Shown here: positions 49,914 through 59,566 of the stretch, one piece after another | Numbering within the stretch: position 1 is the first letter of the stretch | Layout: every line of letters begins with the position of its first letter | Assembly: GCF_016887965.1 (NCBI RefSeq) | Contig: NZ_JAFDVD010000014.1 | Span: 1-64,000 of the forward strand | DNA from: Phycicoccus sonneratiae | Lineage (GTDB): Bacteria; Actinomycetota; Actinomycetes; Actinomycetales; Dermatophilaceae | DNA length: 64,000 nt | Direction: 5' to 3' | Notes under the pieces: generated by a model | The model's database searches: none | Seen by the model: the letters and a program-made list of their open reading frames with translations, nothing else | Told to the model about the DNA's origin: nothing | Position numbers and translations under genes: made by a program

Positions 49914-50803
49914 GCCGCCACCTCCCGGGAGTCGTCGGCGGTCAGCCGGAGGAAGAGCTCCTCGAGGCCCTGCGACCCGTGCGGGCGCAGGTCGGTGACG
50001 ACGATGCCGGCCGCGAGCGCGACCCGGCCGAGGTCGGCGGGCTCGACGTCGACGACCACCCCGTCGGGGGTGAGCGTCGCGGTGTGGCCGGCGGCCTCGA
50101 GCGCGACGGCGAGCGCGCCGTCGTCCTCGGAGCGGGCCCGGCTGCCGGAGCCCGCGACGAGCTCGGCCATCGAGCCCTGCGCGACGATCCGCCCGCGCCC
50201 GATGACGACGATGTCGTCGGCGACGGCCTGCACCTCGTGGAGCAGGTGCGAGGAGAGCAGGACCGCTCCCCCGCGGTCGGCGAAGTCGCGCAGGAGGGTC
50301 CGCATCCAGTGGATGCCCTGGGGGTCGAGGCCGTTGGCCGGCTCGTCGAGGACGAGGACCTCGGGCTCGCCGAGGAAGGCGCCGGCCAGGCCGAGCCGCT
50401 GGCGCATCCCGAGGGAGTACGTGCGGACGCGGCGGCCGGCCTCGTCGTCGGTGAGGCCGACGAGCCGGAGCACGTCGTCGACCCGGGTGCGCGGCACGCC
50501 GACGGTGAGGGCGGCGAGGGTCAGGGCCTCGCGGCCGGTGCGCCCCGGGTGCTGCGCCGACGCGTCGAGCATGACGCCGACCCGGCTGCCCGGGTTGACG
50601 AGGTCGCGGTAGTCCTTCCCGAGCACGGTGGCCCGTCCGCTGGTCGGCGGCGTGAGGCCGGTGAGCATCCGCATGACGGTCGACTTGCCGGCGCCGTTCG
50701 GCCCGAGGAAGCCGGTGACCGACCCCGCGGGGACGGAGAAGGTGACGCCGTCCACGGCGGCGACGCGGCCGTAGCGTTTCGTGAGGTTCTCGATCTGGAT
50801 CAT
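49910..50803 (-). CDS. ABC transporter ATP-binding protein
   Basis: 297 residues. Walker A GPNGAGKST, signature YSLGMRQRLG (LSGGQ replaced by YSLGM, common in this ABC-2 subfamily), Walker B VLVLDEPANGLDP, and switch His in LLSSHLL. A C-terminal 70-residue domain with VVVDVEPADLGRVAL follows. ATG 50803. Forms an exporter with the permease. Confidence 0.92.
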   Translation of the reverse strand: MIQIENLTKRYGRVAAVDGVTFSVPAGSVTGFLGPNGAGKSTVMRMLTGLTPPTSGRATVLGKDYRDLVNPGSRVGVMLDASAQHPGRTGREALTLAALTVGVPRTRVDDVLRLVGLTDDEAGRRVRTYSLGMRQRLGLAGAFLGEPEVLVLDEPANGLDPQGIHWMRTLLRDFADRGGAVLLSSHLLHEVQAVADDIVVIGRGRIVAQGSMAELVAGSGSRARSEDDGALAVALEAAGHTATLTPDGVVVDVEPADLGRVALAAGIVVTDLRPHGSQGLEELFLRLTADDSREVAA

Positions 50804-50944
50804 GGGGACGAGCCTGCCGGGGCCGGCGGGGCCGCCACATCGGCCGCGGGTCTCGCGCGGCACCGACCTCGGTCGGTCGTCGGGGCGCCCGGGGTAGACC
50901 AAAGACGGACGCGGCCTGGTCCGGAGGGCTCGTAGGGTGACGAG

Positions 50945-52126
50945 GTGCCCGCTCCCCCGCCCGCCCCGCGCCTCACCTGGTGGGGCCACACGTGGCGCTT
51001 CGGCCTCGCCGGGCTCGTGGGTCTGGTCCTCTGGTCGGCGTCGGTGCTCGCGGCGGACGACCCGTCGACGCGCTTCAGCGAGCTGCAGACGGCGTGGGCC
51101 GCGGTCGTCGACCCGGTGCTCGGGCTCGTCGCGTTCGGGCTGACGGCGTTCCGGCGCCGGTGGCCGGTGCCGGTCGCCGTCGCCGTCACGCTGCTCTCCG
51201 GTGTCTCGGCGGTGGCCGGCGGCGCGTGGGCGCTGGCCCTGTGCACGCTCGCGACCCGTCGGCAGGTCCGCGAGATCGCCCCGCTGGCGCTCCTGTCGCT
51301 CCTCGCCTCGCTGGCCTTCGAGGGGATCTACCCCTCGAACCAGTCCCTCCCGTTGTGGGTCGCGGCGCTCGTGGCCGCGCTCGTCGTGGCCGTCGTCGTG
51401 GCCATGGGCTCCTCGATCGGCGCCGACCGCGCGCGGGTCCAGTCGCTGCGCGACCGCGCCGAGACGAGCGAGCGCGAGCAGCAGGCCCGGGTGGCCGCCG
51501 CCCGCTCCGCCGAGCGCACGCGCATCGCCCGCGAGATGCACGACGTGCTCGCCCACCGCATCTCGCTCGTCGCGATGCACGCCGGAGCCCTGTCCTTCCG
51601 CGACGACCTCCCGCGCGAGCAGCAGGCCCAGGTGGCGCGGACCATCGAGGAGAACGCCCACCTCGCGCTGCGCGACCTGCGCGACGTCCTCGGGGTGCTC
51701 CGGGCCGAGCTGCCCGACGGCTCGCTCGACCCCGAGCGCCCGCAGCCCGGGCTCGCCGACCTGCCCGACCTCGTCGCCCAGACCCGGGCCGCCGGTACCC
51801 GGGTGACCCTCGAGGACCGGTGCCCGCCGGACGTGCCGCCGACCGTCGGCCGCACGGTCTACCGGGTCGCCCAGGAGGCGCTGACCAACGCCCGCAAGCA
51901 CGCCGCCGGCTGCCCCGTCACCGTGTCGGTCGAGGGCACCGACGGCGACGCCGTCGTCGTCGAGGTCGCGAACCCGGTGCCGGTGTCGGCGCGGTCGGCG
52001 GTGCCCGGCTCGGGGCTCGGGCTGCTCGGCCTCGAGGAACGGGTCGACCTCCTCGGCGGCCGCCTGACGCACGGCACCGAGCGCGGGCGCTTCGTCCTCC
52101 GGGCCTCGATACCGTGGACGGCATGA
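50945..52126 (+). CDS. Sensor histidine kinase (NarL/DesK type)
   Basis: 393 residues. N-terminal membrane helices (about six segments over residues 20-150), HisKA_3 box REMHDVLAHRISLVAMH with phospho-acceptor His (near residue 198), and HATPase with NPVPV-type N box and GSGLGLLGLEER. No large extracellular domain is seen, so it probably senses the membrane or the adjacent exporter. TAGGGT is 6 nt before the GTG start. Overlaps the response regulator by 4 bases. Confidence 0.92.
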   Translation: MPAPPPAPRLTWWGHTWRFGLAGLVGLVLWSASVLAADDPSTRFSELQTAWAAVVDPVLGLVAFGLTAFRRRWPVPVAVAVTLLSGVSAVAGGAWALALCTLATRRQVREIAPLALLSLLASLAFEGIYPSNQSLPLWVAALVAALVVAVVVAMGSSIGADRARVQSLRDRAETSEREQQARVAAARSAERTRIAREMHDVLAHRISLVAMHAGALSFRDDLPREQQAQVARTIEENAHLALRDLRDVLGVLRAELPDGSLDPERPQPGLADLPDLVAQTRAAGTRVTLEDRCPPDVPPTVGRTVYRVAQEALTNARKHAAGCPVTVSVEGTDGDAVVVEVANPVPVSARSAVPGSGLGLLGLEERVDLLGGRLTHGTERGRFVLRASIPWTA

Positions 52127-52806
52127 GCAGCACGCCGGTCCGGGTCGCCCTCGTCGACGACGACCCGCTCGTGCGGGCCGGGCTGTCGATGATCCTCGGC
52201 GGGGACCCGCGCCTCGAGGTCGTCGGGGAGGCCGGCGACGGGTCCGAGGCCGTCGGGCTCGTGCGCTCGAGCCGCCCCGACGTCGTCCTCATGGACATCC
52301 GGATGCCCCGGCGCGACGGCATCGCCGCCACCGGTGACGTCCTCGCCCTGCCGGACGCCCCGCGCGTGCTCGTCCTCACGACCTTCGACGCCGACGAGAT
52401 GGTCCTGCGGGCGCTGCGGGTCGGGGCGCACGGCTTCCTCCTCAAGGACACGCCGCCGGCCCGGCTCGTCGAGGCCGTGCACGCCGTCGCCGCCGGGGAG
52501 CCGATCCTCTCGCCGAGCGCGACCTCGGCCCTCATCGCCGCCATCGGCGGTCAGGGCGAGGAGGGGTCGCCCGCGCGGCAGCGGCGCGACGAGGCCCGCC
52601 GGGCGCTGCGCGGGCTCACCGAGCGCGAGCTCGAGGTGGCGGTCGACGTCGGTCGGGGCCGCACCAACCAGGAGATCGGGGCGGCGCTGCACCTCAGCGT
52701 CGCGACGGTCAAGGCGCACGTCGGGCGCATCCTCACCAAGCTCGGGCTCGAGAACCGCACCCAGGTGGCGATCCTCGTGCACGACGCGGGGGCCGACGCG
52801 GACTGA
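52123..52806 (+). CDS. LuxR/NarL-family response regulator
   Basis: 227 residues. Receiver domain with acidic pocket VDDD (11-14), phospho-acceptor Asp58 in VLMDIRMP and Lys in LLKDT; LuxR helix-turn-helix in LTERELEVAVDVGRGRTNQEIGAALHLSVATVKAHVGRI. It probably controls the divergent ABC exporter. ATG 52123 overlaps the kinase stop (ATGA). Confidence 0.95.
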   Translation: MSSTPVRVALVDDDPLVRAGLSMILGGDPRLEVVGEAGDGSEAVGLVRSSRPDVVLMDIRMPRRDGIAATGDVLALPDAPRVLVLTTFDADEMVLRALRVGAHGFLLKDTPPARLVEAVHAVAAGEPILSPSATSALIAAIGGQGEEGSPARQRRDEARRALRGLTERELEVAVDVGRGRTNQEIGAALHLSVATVKAHVGRILTKLGLENRTQVAILVHDAGADAD

Positions 52807-52829
52807 GGAACACCCGGGCGGCGGATCTG

Positions 52830-52843
52830 GTTGAATGTTCAAC
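52830..52843. promoter_or_regulatory. Palindrome upstream of the dioxygenase gene
   Basis: GTTGAATGTTCAAC is a 6-bp-arm inverted repeat with a 2-nt spacer, 22 bases before the ATG. MarR-family repressors of ring-cleavage genes use similar TTGAANNTTCAA sites. No MarR gene is in the window, so the factor is unknown. Confidence 0.5.
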
Positions 52844-52865
52844 GACACACGCCGAGGAGCCCCGC

Positions 52866-53681
52866 ATGACCGCCACCGACACCCCGAGCCGCGGCACCGC
52901 CCGTCCGCCGGTCCTCTACCTCAGCCACGGCGCCCCGCCGCTGGCCGACGACGCGACGTGGACCCGCGAGCTCGCCGACTGGGCGCGCGACCTGCCGCGA
53001 CCCGACGCGGTCCTCATGGTGTCGGCGCACTGGGAGCAGGCGCCGATCTCGGTGTCCGCCACCTCGGGCGACGTGCCGCTCACCTACGACTTCTGGGGCT
53101 TCCCGCAGCGCTACTACGAGGTCACCTACGACGCGCCCGGTGCGCCCGAGGTCGCCCGCTCAGTCGCCTCACTGCTCGCCGGGGCCGGCGAGACGCTGCA
53201 CCAGGACCCCACCCGCGGACTCGACCACGGCGCCTACGTCCCGCTCAAGGAGATGTACCCGGACGCCGACGTGCCGGTCGTCCAGCTCTCGATGCCGACG
53301 CTCGACCCGCACCGGCTCTTCGAGCTCGGGCGGCGGCTGGCCCCGCTGCGCGACGAGAACGTGCTCGTCGTCGGCTCGGGCTTCACGACGCACAACCTCG
53401 GCTGGTTCGACCCGCGCGCCGGGGCCGACGCCGCCCCGCCGACCCCGTCCTCGGAGTTCGACCACTGGGCCGCCGAGACGGTCGCCGCGGGTGACGTCGA
53501 CGCCGTGCTCGACTTCCTCGCGAAGGCGCCCGCCGCCCGCGAGGCCCACCCGCGCACCGAGCACTGGGCGCCGCTCTACGTCGCGCTCGGGGCCGCGTCG
53601 GTCGGCGGCGACGCCGCCGGCGACAGCGTCATCGACGGCTTCTGGTACGGGTTGAGCAAGCGCTCCTGGCAGTTCGCCTGA
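52866..53681 (+). CDS. Extradiol ring-cleavage dioxygenase (DODA/YgiD type)
   Basis: 271 residues, LigB-type class III extradiol fold. VLYLSHGAPPLADD supplies the first metal His, DAVLMVSAHWEQ the second, and DHGAYVPLKEMYPDADVPVVQLSM is a conserved core; VGSGFTTHNL ends the active site. Members act on 4,5-DOPA or other catechols. ATG 52866 with GAGGAG upstream. Not linked to a full aromatic pathway here, but a dienelactone hydrolase lies 1 kb away. Confidence 0.9.
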   Translation: MTATDTPSRGTARPPVLYLSHGAPPLADDATWTRELADWARDLPRPDAVLMVSAHWEQAPISVSATSGDVPLTYDFWGFPQRYYEVTYDAPGAPEVARSVASLLAGAGETLHQDPTRGLDHGAYVPLKEMYPDADVPVVQLSMPTLDPHRLFELGRRLAPLRDENVLVVGSGFTTHNLGWFDPRAGADAAPPTPSSEFDHWAAETVAAGDVDAVLDFLAKAPAAREAHPRTEHWAPLYVALGAASVGGDAAGDSVIDGFWYGLSKRSWQFA

Positions 53682-53818
53682 CCGGCGGCCGGACCGGTTG
53701 ATCGACCGCACCTGCCGACCAACGACACCGAGCGGCTGCCCGCGGGTGTCGTGAGCACGGCCCGTCACGCCCCGCGGCCTCCGTGTCGTCCGCCGGTCGG
53801 GGCGGCAGACTGGCCGGC

Positions 53819-54592
53819 ATGAGCGACGTGCACCTGTCGACCCCGCAGCACCTCGGCGGCCTCGAGCTCGCCGTCGACCGGCTCGGCGCCTGGGCCGAGG
53901 CGGCCGGTCCCGACGCCCCCGTGCCGACCTGTCCCGGGTGGACCGTCCGCGAGCTCGTCGTGCACCAGGGCGCGGTGCACCGCTGGGCGACGGCGATGCT
54001 GCGTGGCGGCGACCCGCGCGCCGTCGACATCGGCGACTTCGAGGGCGAGGGGGCCGCGGCCGACGACCTCGGCGGGTGGCTGCGGGCCGGCGCGGCCGAC
54101 CTGCTCGACACCCTCCGGGACGCACCCGACGACCTCGAGGCGTTCACCTTCCTCAAGGATGCCCCTCCGGCGCGGCTGTTCTGGGCCCGCCGCCAGCACC
54201 ACGAGACGACCGTCCACGCGCTCGACGCCCTCGCCGCCCTCGAGCGCCGCGCCCCCGAGCCCGCCGACGCGTGGTTCGACGACGCCACCGCCCTCGACGG
54301 CATCGACGAGCTGCTCGTCGGCTTCTGGCCCCGCCGCACCAAGGGCCCTCGCGCGGAGGGCGACCCGTACCGCGCCGTCGTCTCGGCCGCGGACCGGCGC
54401 TGGCTGCTCGACATCGGGTCCGAGGCACCCGTCGTCCGCGAGCTCCCGCCCGAGGAGGCCGCCCCGGTCGAGGCGCTCGTCCTCGAAGGCTCCCCGGTCG
54501 AGGTGTACCTCGCGCTGTGGAACCGCGGGGGCGCACCCGACGACCCCGCCGGCCTCCTCGGCCGCTGGAGCCACCACGGGCGGATCACCTAG
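53819..54592 (+). CDS. Maleylpyruvate isomerase / mycothiol-dependent family protein
   Basis: 257 residues. DinB-like N-terminal helical bundle with VPTCPGWTVRELVVHQGAVHRWA (the conserved WT.RELVVHQ.-.H metal site) and RRQHHETTVHALDAL, then an MDMPI C-terminal domain. Related proteins use mycothiol. CAGACT lies 7 nt before the ATG; leaderless expected. Its 3' end overlaps the dienelactone hydrolase gene on the other strand by 4 bases. Confidence 0.86.
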   Translation: MSDVHLSTPQHLGGLELAVDRLGAWAEAAGPDAPVPTCPGWTVRELVVHQGAVHRWATAMLRGGDPRAVDIGDFEGEGAAADDLGGWLRAGAADLLDTLRDAPDDLEAFTFLKDAPPARLFWARRQHHETTVHALDALAALERRAPEPADAWFDDATALDGIDELLVGFWPRRTKGPRAEGDPYRAVVSAADRRWLLDIGSEAPVVRELPPEEAAPVEALVLEGSPVEVYLALWNRGGAPDDPAGLLGRWSHHGRIT

Positions 54593-55293
54593 CCCGCGAG
54601 GTGCTCCGCGAGGAAGGCGTCGATGCGTCGCCAGGCGTCCGCGGCCGCCTCGGGCTCCGGCCCGGCGTGCAGGACGAGGCGCGTCACCGGGGCCAGCCAC
54701 CACGGCGCGGTGGCCACCGGGTTGAGGAACGAGTGCCCGGCGTGCGGGTACTCGCGGACGTCGTGCGGCACCCCGCGGGCCTCGAGCGCGACCTCCAGGC
54801 GCTCGGCCGCCCCGGTGAGGCTGCGGTCGCGACCGCCGTAGCTCGCGACGACGGGACAGGCGGCGTCGAGGGCGTCCGGCGAGGACGGCAGCATCCCGTA
54901 GTTGACGGCCGACGCCGCCCATCCCGGCCGGCCCGCGAGGGCCAGCGCGAACGAGCCGCCCATGCAGAACCCGATGACCCCGACCCGCCCCGAGCAGCGC
55001 GGGTCGGCGAGCAGCCGGGCCCGGGCCGCCTCGACGTCGTCGAACGCCGGGCCGCTCCCCCGCCGCAGCGCCGCGAAGGTCGCCCGCAGGCAGGCCGCCC
55101 GGCGACCGCGCGAGAACAGGTCGGGCGCGAGCGTGAGGTACCCGGCGCCCGCCATCCGGTCGGCGTGGCCGCGCATCGTGTCGTCGAGCCCGAACGCCTC
55201 GTGGACGAGGACGAGCCCCGGCCACGGCCCGTCCCCCGGCGGAACCGCGAGGTGGGCGTCGAGGTCGCCCACCCGCGTCGGCCCGGCGGCCAC
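54589..55293 (-). CDS. Dienelactone hydrolase family protein
   Basis: 234 residues, alpha/beta-hydrolase. Nucleophile Cys in VIGFCMGGSFAL, acid in YGGRD, and His in HAGHSF. DLH opens dienelactones in chlorocatechol breakdown, but many relatives have other ester substrates. GTG 55293 is chosen (2 bases after the stop of the preceding gene); a longer frame would overlap it. Confidence 0.83.
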   Translation of the reverse strand: MAAGPTRVGDLDAHLAVPPGDGPWPGLVLVHEAFGLDDTMRGHADRMAGAGYLTLAPDLFSRGRRAACLRATFAALRRGSGPAFDDVEAARARLLADPRCSGRVGVIGFCMGGSFALALAGRPGWAASAVNYGMLPSSPDALDAACPVVASYGGRDRSLTGAAERLEVALEARGVPHDVREYPHAGHSFLNPVATAPWWLAPVTRLVLHAGPEPEAAADAWRRIDAFLAEHLAG

Positions 55294-55295
55294 GG

Positions 55296-55586
55296 TCAGT
55301 GCCCGGAGCGGGGCTTCTTGCGGGGCGCCGGCCGGGTGGGGTCGTCGGACACCGGCTCGACGTGCTCGGGCACGACGATCGGCCGGATCCGCGCCCACGC
55401 CATGAAGCCGACGCCGACGACGAGGAGGGCGAGCCCGGCCCAGAGGTTGGCGTTGACCCCGTCGGTCTTCTCCGCCTCGATGTCGGCGAACAACCCCATG
55501 AGGGTGAGGATCACGCCGTAGATGGCGAGCAGCCCGCCGATGACGTTGCGGATGTCGAAGGCGCCTGCCTTGTGCGTCTCTGCCAT
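55296..55586 (-). CDS. Small membrane protein paired with the symporter
   Basis: 96 residues with two predicted membrane helices (VIGGLLAIYGVILTLMGLFAD and LWAGLALLVVGVGFMAWARI). It directly follows the sodium:solute symporter gene (14 bases) on the same strand, so it may be a partner subunit. No family recognised with confidence. Confidence 0.78.
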   Translation of the reverse strand: MAETHKAGAFDIRNVIGGLLAIYGVILTLMGLFADIEAEKTDGVNANLWAGLALLVVGVGFMAWARIRPIVVPEHVEPVSDDPTRPAPRKKPRSGH

Positions 55587-55599
55587 GACTGCTCCTTCG

Positions 55600-57432
55600 T
55601 CAGAAGAGGATGTTGAGGACGACGACCATGGCGAGCGCCACCCCGGCCAGCGGGACGGTGCGGCGGTACCAGGGGTAGGTCGCCTCGTTGGGGTCGGCGC
55701 GCTGCTCGACCGGGGTCTCCGAGTACACGAGACCGACGAGCTCGGACGCCGGCTTGGGCTGGGTCACCATCGTCACCGCCACCGAGACGGCGATGTCGAC
55801 GACGAAGGCCGTGGAGGCCGCCACGAACGCCGCGCCCTGCCCGGAGAGCGGGATGACGCCGAGGCTCAGCCCGCCGAGCGTGCCGTCGCTGAGCACCGCG
55901 ACGACGATCGCCGACAGGGTGCCGGACACCAGCCCCGCCCACCCGGCGGTCGGGGTCATCCGTTTCCAGAACATGCCGAGGATGAAGGTGGCGAACAACG
56001 GGGCGTTGAAGAACCCGAACAACGTCTGGAGGTAGTCCATGACGTTGCCGAACGAGCTCGCGACGAGGGCGGTGAAGATCGCGATGAAGGTCGCGCCCAC
56101 CGTCGCGAGCCGGCCGATCCGCAGGTAGTAGTCGTCGGTGCGGTCCTTGCGGATGTACCGCTCCCACAGGTCGTAGCTGAAGACCGTGTTGAACGCCGAG
56201 ATGTTCGCCGCCATGCCGGCCATGAACGCGGCGAGCAGACCGGTGATCGCGAGCCCCAGCAGGCCGTTGGGGAGCAGGTCGCGCATGAGGTAGAGCAGCG
56301 AGTCGTTGTACTTGACGCCCTCGCCGGACGCGCCGCCGGCCGGGCTGCCGCCCTGCTTGAGCTCGACGATCTCCTTGACGAGCACCGCGGCGAGCATGCC
56401 CGGGAAGATCGTGAGGAAGGGGACGAACATCTTCGGGAAGGCCCCGATGACCGGCGTCTTGCGCGCCGCCGAGATCGACTCCGAGGCCATCGCCCGCTGC
56501 ACCTCGACGAAGTTCGTCGTCCAGTACCCGAAGGAGAGGACGAAGCCGAGGCCGAAGACGATGCCGACGACCGACAGGAAGCCGCTGTCGAAGCCGGTGA
56601 GCGCCTGACCGGGCCACGACTCCAGCTGCTGGCTCGCCGGCGGCACACCGGCGCTCGCCGGGGCGGTCTCGGCGACCTGGGTGAGCTTCTCCTTCAGGCC
56701 GTCGTAGCCGCCGACCTTGTGCAGCCCGAGGAGCACGAGCGGCAGCAGGCTCGCGACGATGACGAAGAACTGCAGCACCTCGTTGTAGATCGCCGCCGAC
56801 AGGCCGCCGAGGGTGATGTACGAGAGGACGATGATCGCCGCGACGATGAGCGCGATCCACAGCGGCCAGCCGAGCAGCGCGTGGACGATCGAGCCGAGCA
56901 GGTAGAGGTTGACGCCCGCGATGAGCAGCTGGGCGACGGCGAAGGAGATCGCGTTGACGAGGTGGGCCCCGGTGCCGAAGCGCCGGAACATGAACTCGGG
57001 GACCGAGCGCACCTTCGAGCCGTAGTAGAAGGGCATCATCACGACGCCGAGGAAGAGCATCGCGGGGATGGCGCCGACCCAGAAGTAGTGGACCGTCGGG
57101 ATGCCGAACTGCGCCCCGTTGGCGCTCATGCCCATGATCTCGACGGCGCCGAGGTTGGCCGAGATGAAGGCCAGCCCGGTGACCCACGCCGGGAGCGAGC
57201 GCCCGGAGAGGAAGAAGTCGACCGAGTCGGAGACCGAGCGCCGCGCGAGCAGGCCGATGCCGAGGACGAAGGCGAAGTAGACGACGAGGATGAGGTAGTC
57301 GACCGGGTTCGCCTGGATGAGGGTGTCCGCCGCGGGCAGGACCGCCGGCATCCCCTCCACCAACGACTGTGCTCCTGCAGCGACCACACCCACCACCCGC
57401 TCCACGTCGAGGGACGGTGCCGGACCCGGCAC
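55600..57432 (-). CDS. Sodium:solute symporter family protein
   Basis: 610 residues, about 14 helices. SSS signatures: FFLSGRSLPAWVTGLAFISANLGAVEIMGMS, FRRFGTGAHLVNAISFAVAQLL and GLAITGLLAAFMAGMAANISAFNT. The family imports sugars, amino acids or osmolytes with sodium; the inner-membrane location is clear but the substrate is not. GTG 57432 is the start used; later GTG codons exist. Co-transcribed with the small membrane protein. Confidence 0.9.
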   Translation of the reverse strand: MPGPAPSLDVERVVGVVAAGAQSLVEGMPAVLPAADTLIQANPVDYLILVVYFAFVLGIGLLARRSVSDSVDFFLSGRSLPAWVTGLAFISANLGAVEIMGMSANGAQFGIPTVHYFWVGAIPAMLFLGVVMMPFYYGSKVRSVPEFMFRRFGTGAHLVNAISFAVAQLLIAGVNLYLLGSIVHALLGWPLWIALIVAAIIVLSYITLGGLSAAIYNEVLQFFVIVASLLPLVLLGLHKVGGYDGLKEKLTQVAETAPASAGVPPASQQLESWPGQALTGFDSGFLSVVGIVFGLGFVLSFGYWTTNFVEVQRAMASESISAARKTPVIGAFPKMFVPFLTIFPGMLAAVLVKEIVELKQGGSPAGGASGEGVKYNDSLLYLMRDLLPNGLLGLAITGLLAAFMAGMAANISAFNTVFSYDLWERYIRKDRTDDYYLRIGRLATVGATFIAIFTALVASSFGNVMDYLQTLFGFFNAPLFATFILGMFWKRMTPTAGWAGLVSGTLSAIVVAVLSDGTLGGLSLGVIPLSGQGAAFVAASTAFVVDIAVSVAVTMVTQPKPASELVGLVYSETPVEQRADPNEATYPWYRRTVPLAGVALAMVVVLNILF

Positions 57433-57508
57433 CGTCCGTCACGCTAGCCCTTCGCACCCGGCCGGTCGGGCCCGCGGGACAGCCGAGTTCGGCCGGGCGC
57501 GAAGGGGG

Positions 57509-59566
57509 TCAGCCGCGCGGGCCGGCCAGCGCGGGCGCACCGGGCGCGCCCGGTGCGCCGGGACCGGCCGCCGTCTCGTCGTCGGGGTCGGCCACCGCGC
57601 CAGCGAACTGCGCGGCGTGCAGCCGCGCGAACGCTCCTCCGGCGGCGAGCAGCTCGGCGTGCGAGCCGCGCTCGACGATGCGCCCGTCCTCCATGACGAG
57701 GATGAGGTCGGCGTCGCGGATGGTCGAGAGCCGGTGCGCGATGACGAAGCTCGTGCGGTCGCTGCGCAGCGCGGCCATCGCGTGCTGGACGAGGAGCTCG
57801 GTGCGGGTGTCGACCGAGCTCGTCGCCTCGTCGAGGATGAGCAGCGAGGGGTCGGCGAGGAAGGCCCGCGCGATGGTGATGAGCTGGCGCTCGCCCGCGC
57901 TGATGTTGTCGGCCTCGGCGTTGAGCAGCGTGTCGTAGCCGTCGGGCAGCGAGTGCACGAACCGGTCGACGTAGGTGGCCCGGGCCGCCTCGAGGATCTC
58001 CTCCTCGGTCGCCCCCGGCCGGCCGTAGGCGATGTTGTCGTGGATCGTGCCGGCGAAGAGCCAGGTGTCCTGGAGCACCATGCCCGTGCGCGAGCGCAGG
58101 TCGTGGCGGGTCAGCTCGCGGATGTCCCTGCCGTCCAACGTGATCCGGCCGCCGTCGAGCTCGTAGAAGCGCATGACGAGGTTGACGAGCGTCGTCTTGC
58201 CGGCGCCGGTCGGGCCGACGATGGCGACGGTCTGGCCGGGCTCGACGACGAGGTCGAGGTGCTCGATGAGCGGCTTCTCGGGGGTGTAGGAGAACGAGAC
58301 GTCCTCGAAGGCGACCCGCCCGCGGGGGTCGTCGATGCGGGCCGGTGTGCCGGAGTCGGGCTCCTGCTCGGGTGCGTCGAGGACCTCGAACACCCGCTCG
58401 GCGGAGGCGACCCCGCTCTGCATGAGGTTGGCCATCGAGGCCACCTGGGTGAGCGGCTGGGTGAACTGGCGCGAGTACTGGATGAACGCCTGCACGTCAC
58501 CGAGGCTCATCGACCCGGACGCCACCCGCAGCCCGCCGACGACGGCGATGGCGACGTAGTTGAGGTTCCCGATGAACATCAGCGTCGGCATGATGACGCC
58601 GCTGATGAACTGCGCCTTGAAGCTCGCGTCGTAGAGGGCGTCGTTGCGCTCGGCGAACTCGCGGTCGGCCTCGGCCCGGCGCCCGAAGACCTTGACGAGC
58701 TCGTGCCCGGTGAAGGTCTCCTCGACGACGGCGTTGACCTGGCCCGTGCTCTTCCACTGCTGGACGAAGTGGCCCTGCGAGCGCTTGCCGATGGCCGCCG
58801 TGACGACCATCGTCACCGGGATCGTCACGAGGGCGATGACCGCGAGCAGCGGCGAGATGTAGAGCATCATCGCGATCATCGCGACGACCGTGAGCAGCGA
58901 GGTGACGAGCTGGCTCAGGGTCTGCTGGAGGCTCTGCGCGACGTTGTCGATGTCGTTGGTGACCCGGCTGAGCAGCTCGCCGCGCGGCTGGGCGTCGAAG
59001 TACGGGAGCGGCAGCCGGTTGAGCTTGTCCTCGACGTCGCGCCGCAGCCGGAAGACGGTGCGATTCACCGCGGTCGTCAGCAGCCGCCCCTGGACGAGCT
59101 GGAGCCCGGCGGCCACGACGTAGATCGCGAGCACGACGAGCAGCACGCGCCCGACGGCCCCGAAGTCGATGCCCTGCCCGGGCACGACGTGGTCCATCGC
59201 GGCGAGGACGTCGGCGACGGTGCCCCGCCCCTGGGCCCGCAGCCCCTCCACGGCCTGCTCCTGGGTGACGCCGGCCGGGATCTGTCGGCTGAAGACGCCG
59301 GCGAAGACGAGGTCGGTGGCGCGGCCGAGGATCTTCGGGCCGATCGCGTTGAGCACCACCGAGACGAGCGCGAGCACGAGCGAGCCCGCGACGACCGCGC
59401 GATCCGGGCGCAGCAGGCCGAGGACGCGCTTCGCGGACGGCACGAAGTCCTGGGACTTCTCGGTGGGCATGCCGAGCTGGGCGTGCGGCGGGCCGCCGCG
59501 GCGCGCACCGGCCGGTCCGCGCCGCTCCTCGGCGGCCTTCTCCTCGGCGGACTTCAGCTCGCTCAT
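57509..59566 (-). CDS. ABC transporter ATP-binding/permease, second subunit
   Basis: 685 residues. An N-terminal Pro/Arg tail, then six membrane helices (ABC_membrane) and a nucleotide-binding domain with Walker A GPTGAGKTT, signature ISAGERQ (ISAGE in place of LSGGQ) and Walker B LLILDEATSSVD. Partner of the next gene; overlaps it by 4 bases. The ISAGE change is a mild but real deviation from LSGGQ and is typical of one half of heterodimeric exporters. C-terminal tail is rich in Gly-Ala-Pro. Confidence 0.92.
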   Translation of the reverse strand: MSELKSAEEKAAEERRGPAGARRGGPPHAQLGMPTEKSQDFVPSAKRVLGLLRPDRAVVAGSLVLALVSVVLNAIGPKILGRATDLVFAGVFSRQIPAGVTQEQAVEGLRAQGRGTVADVLAAMDHVVPGQGIDFGAVGRVLLVVLAIYVVAAGLQLVQGRLLTTAVNRTVFRLRRDVEDKLNRLPLPYFDAQPRGELLSRVTNDIDNVAQSLQQTLSQLVTSLLTVVAMIAMMLYISPLLAVIALVTIPVTMVVTAAIGKRSQGHFVQQWKSTGQVNAVVEETFTGHELVKVFGRRAEADREFAERNDALYDASFKAQFISGVIMPTLMFIGNLNYVAIAVVGGLRVASGSMSLGDVQAFIQYSRQFTQPLTQVASMANLMQSGVASAERVFEVLDAPEQEPDSGTPARIDDPRGRVAFEDVSFSYTPEKPLIEHLDLVVEPGQTVAIVGPTGAGKTTLVNLVMRFYELDGGRITLDGRDIRELTRHDLRSRTGMVLQDTWLFAGTIHDNIAYGRPGATEEEILEAARATYVDRFVHSLPDGYDTLLNAEADNISAGERQLITIARAFLADPSLLILDEATSSVDTRTELLVQHAMAALRSDRTSFVIAHRLSTIRDADLILVMEDGRIVERGSHAELLAAGGAFARLHAAQFAGAVADPDDETAAGPGAPGAPGAPALAGPRG

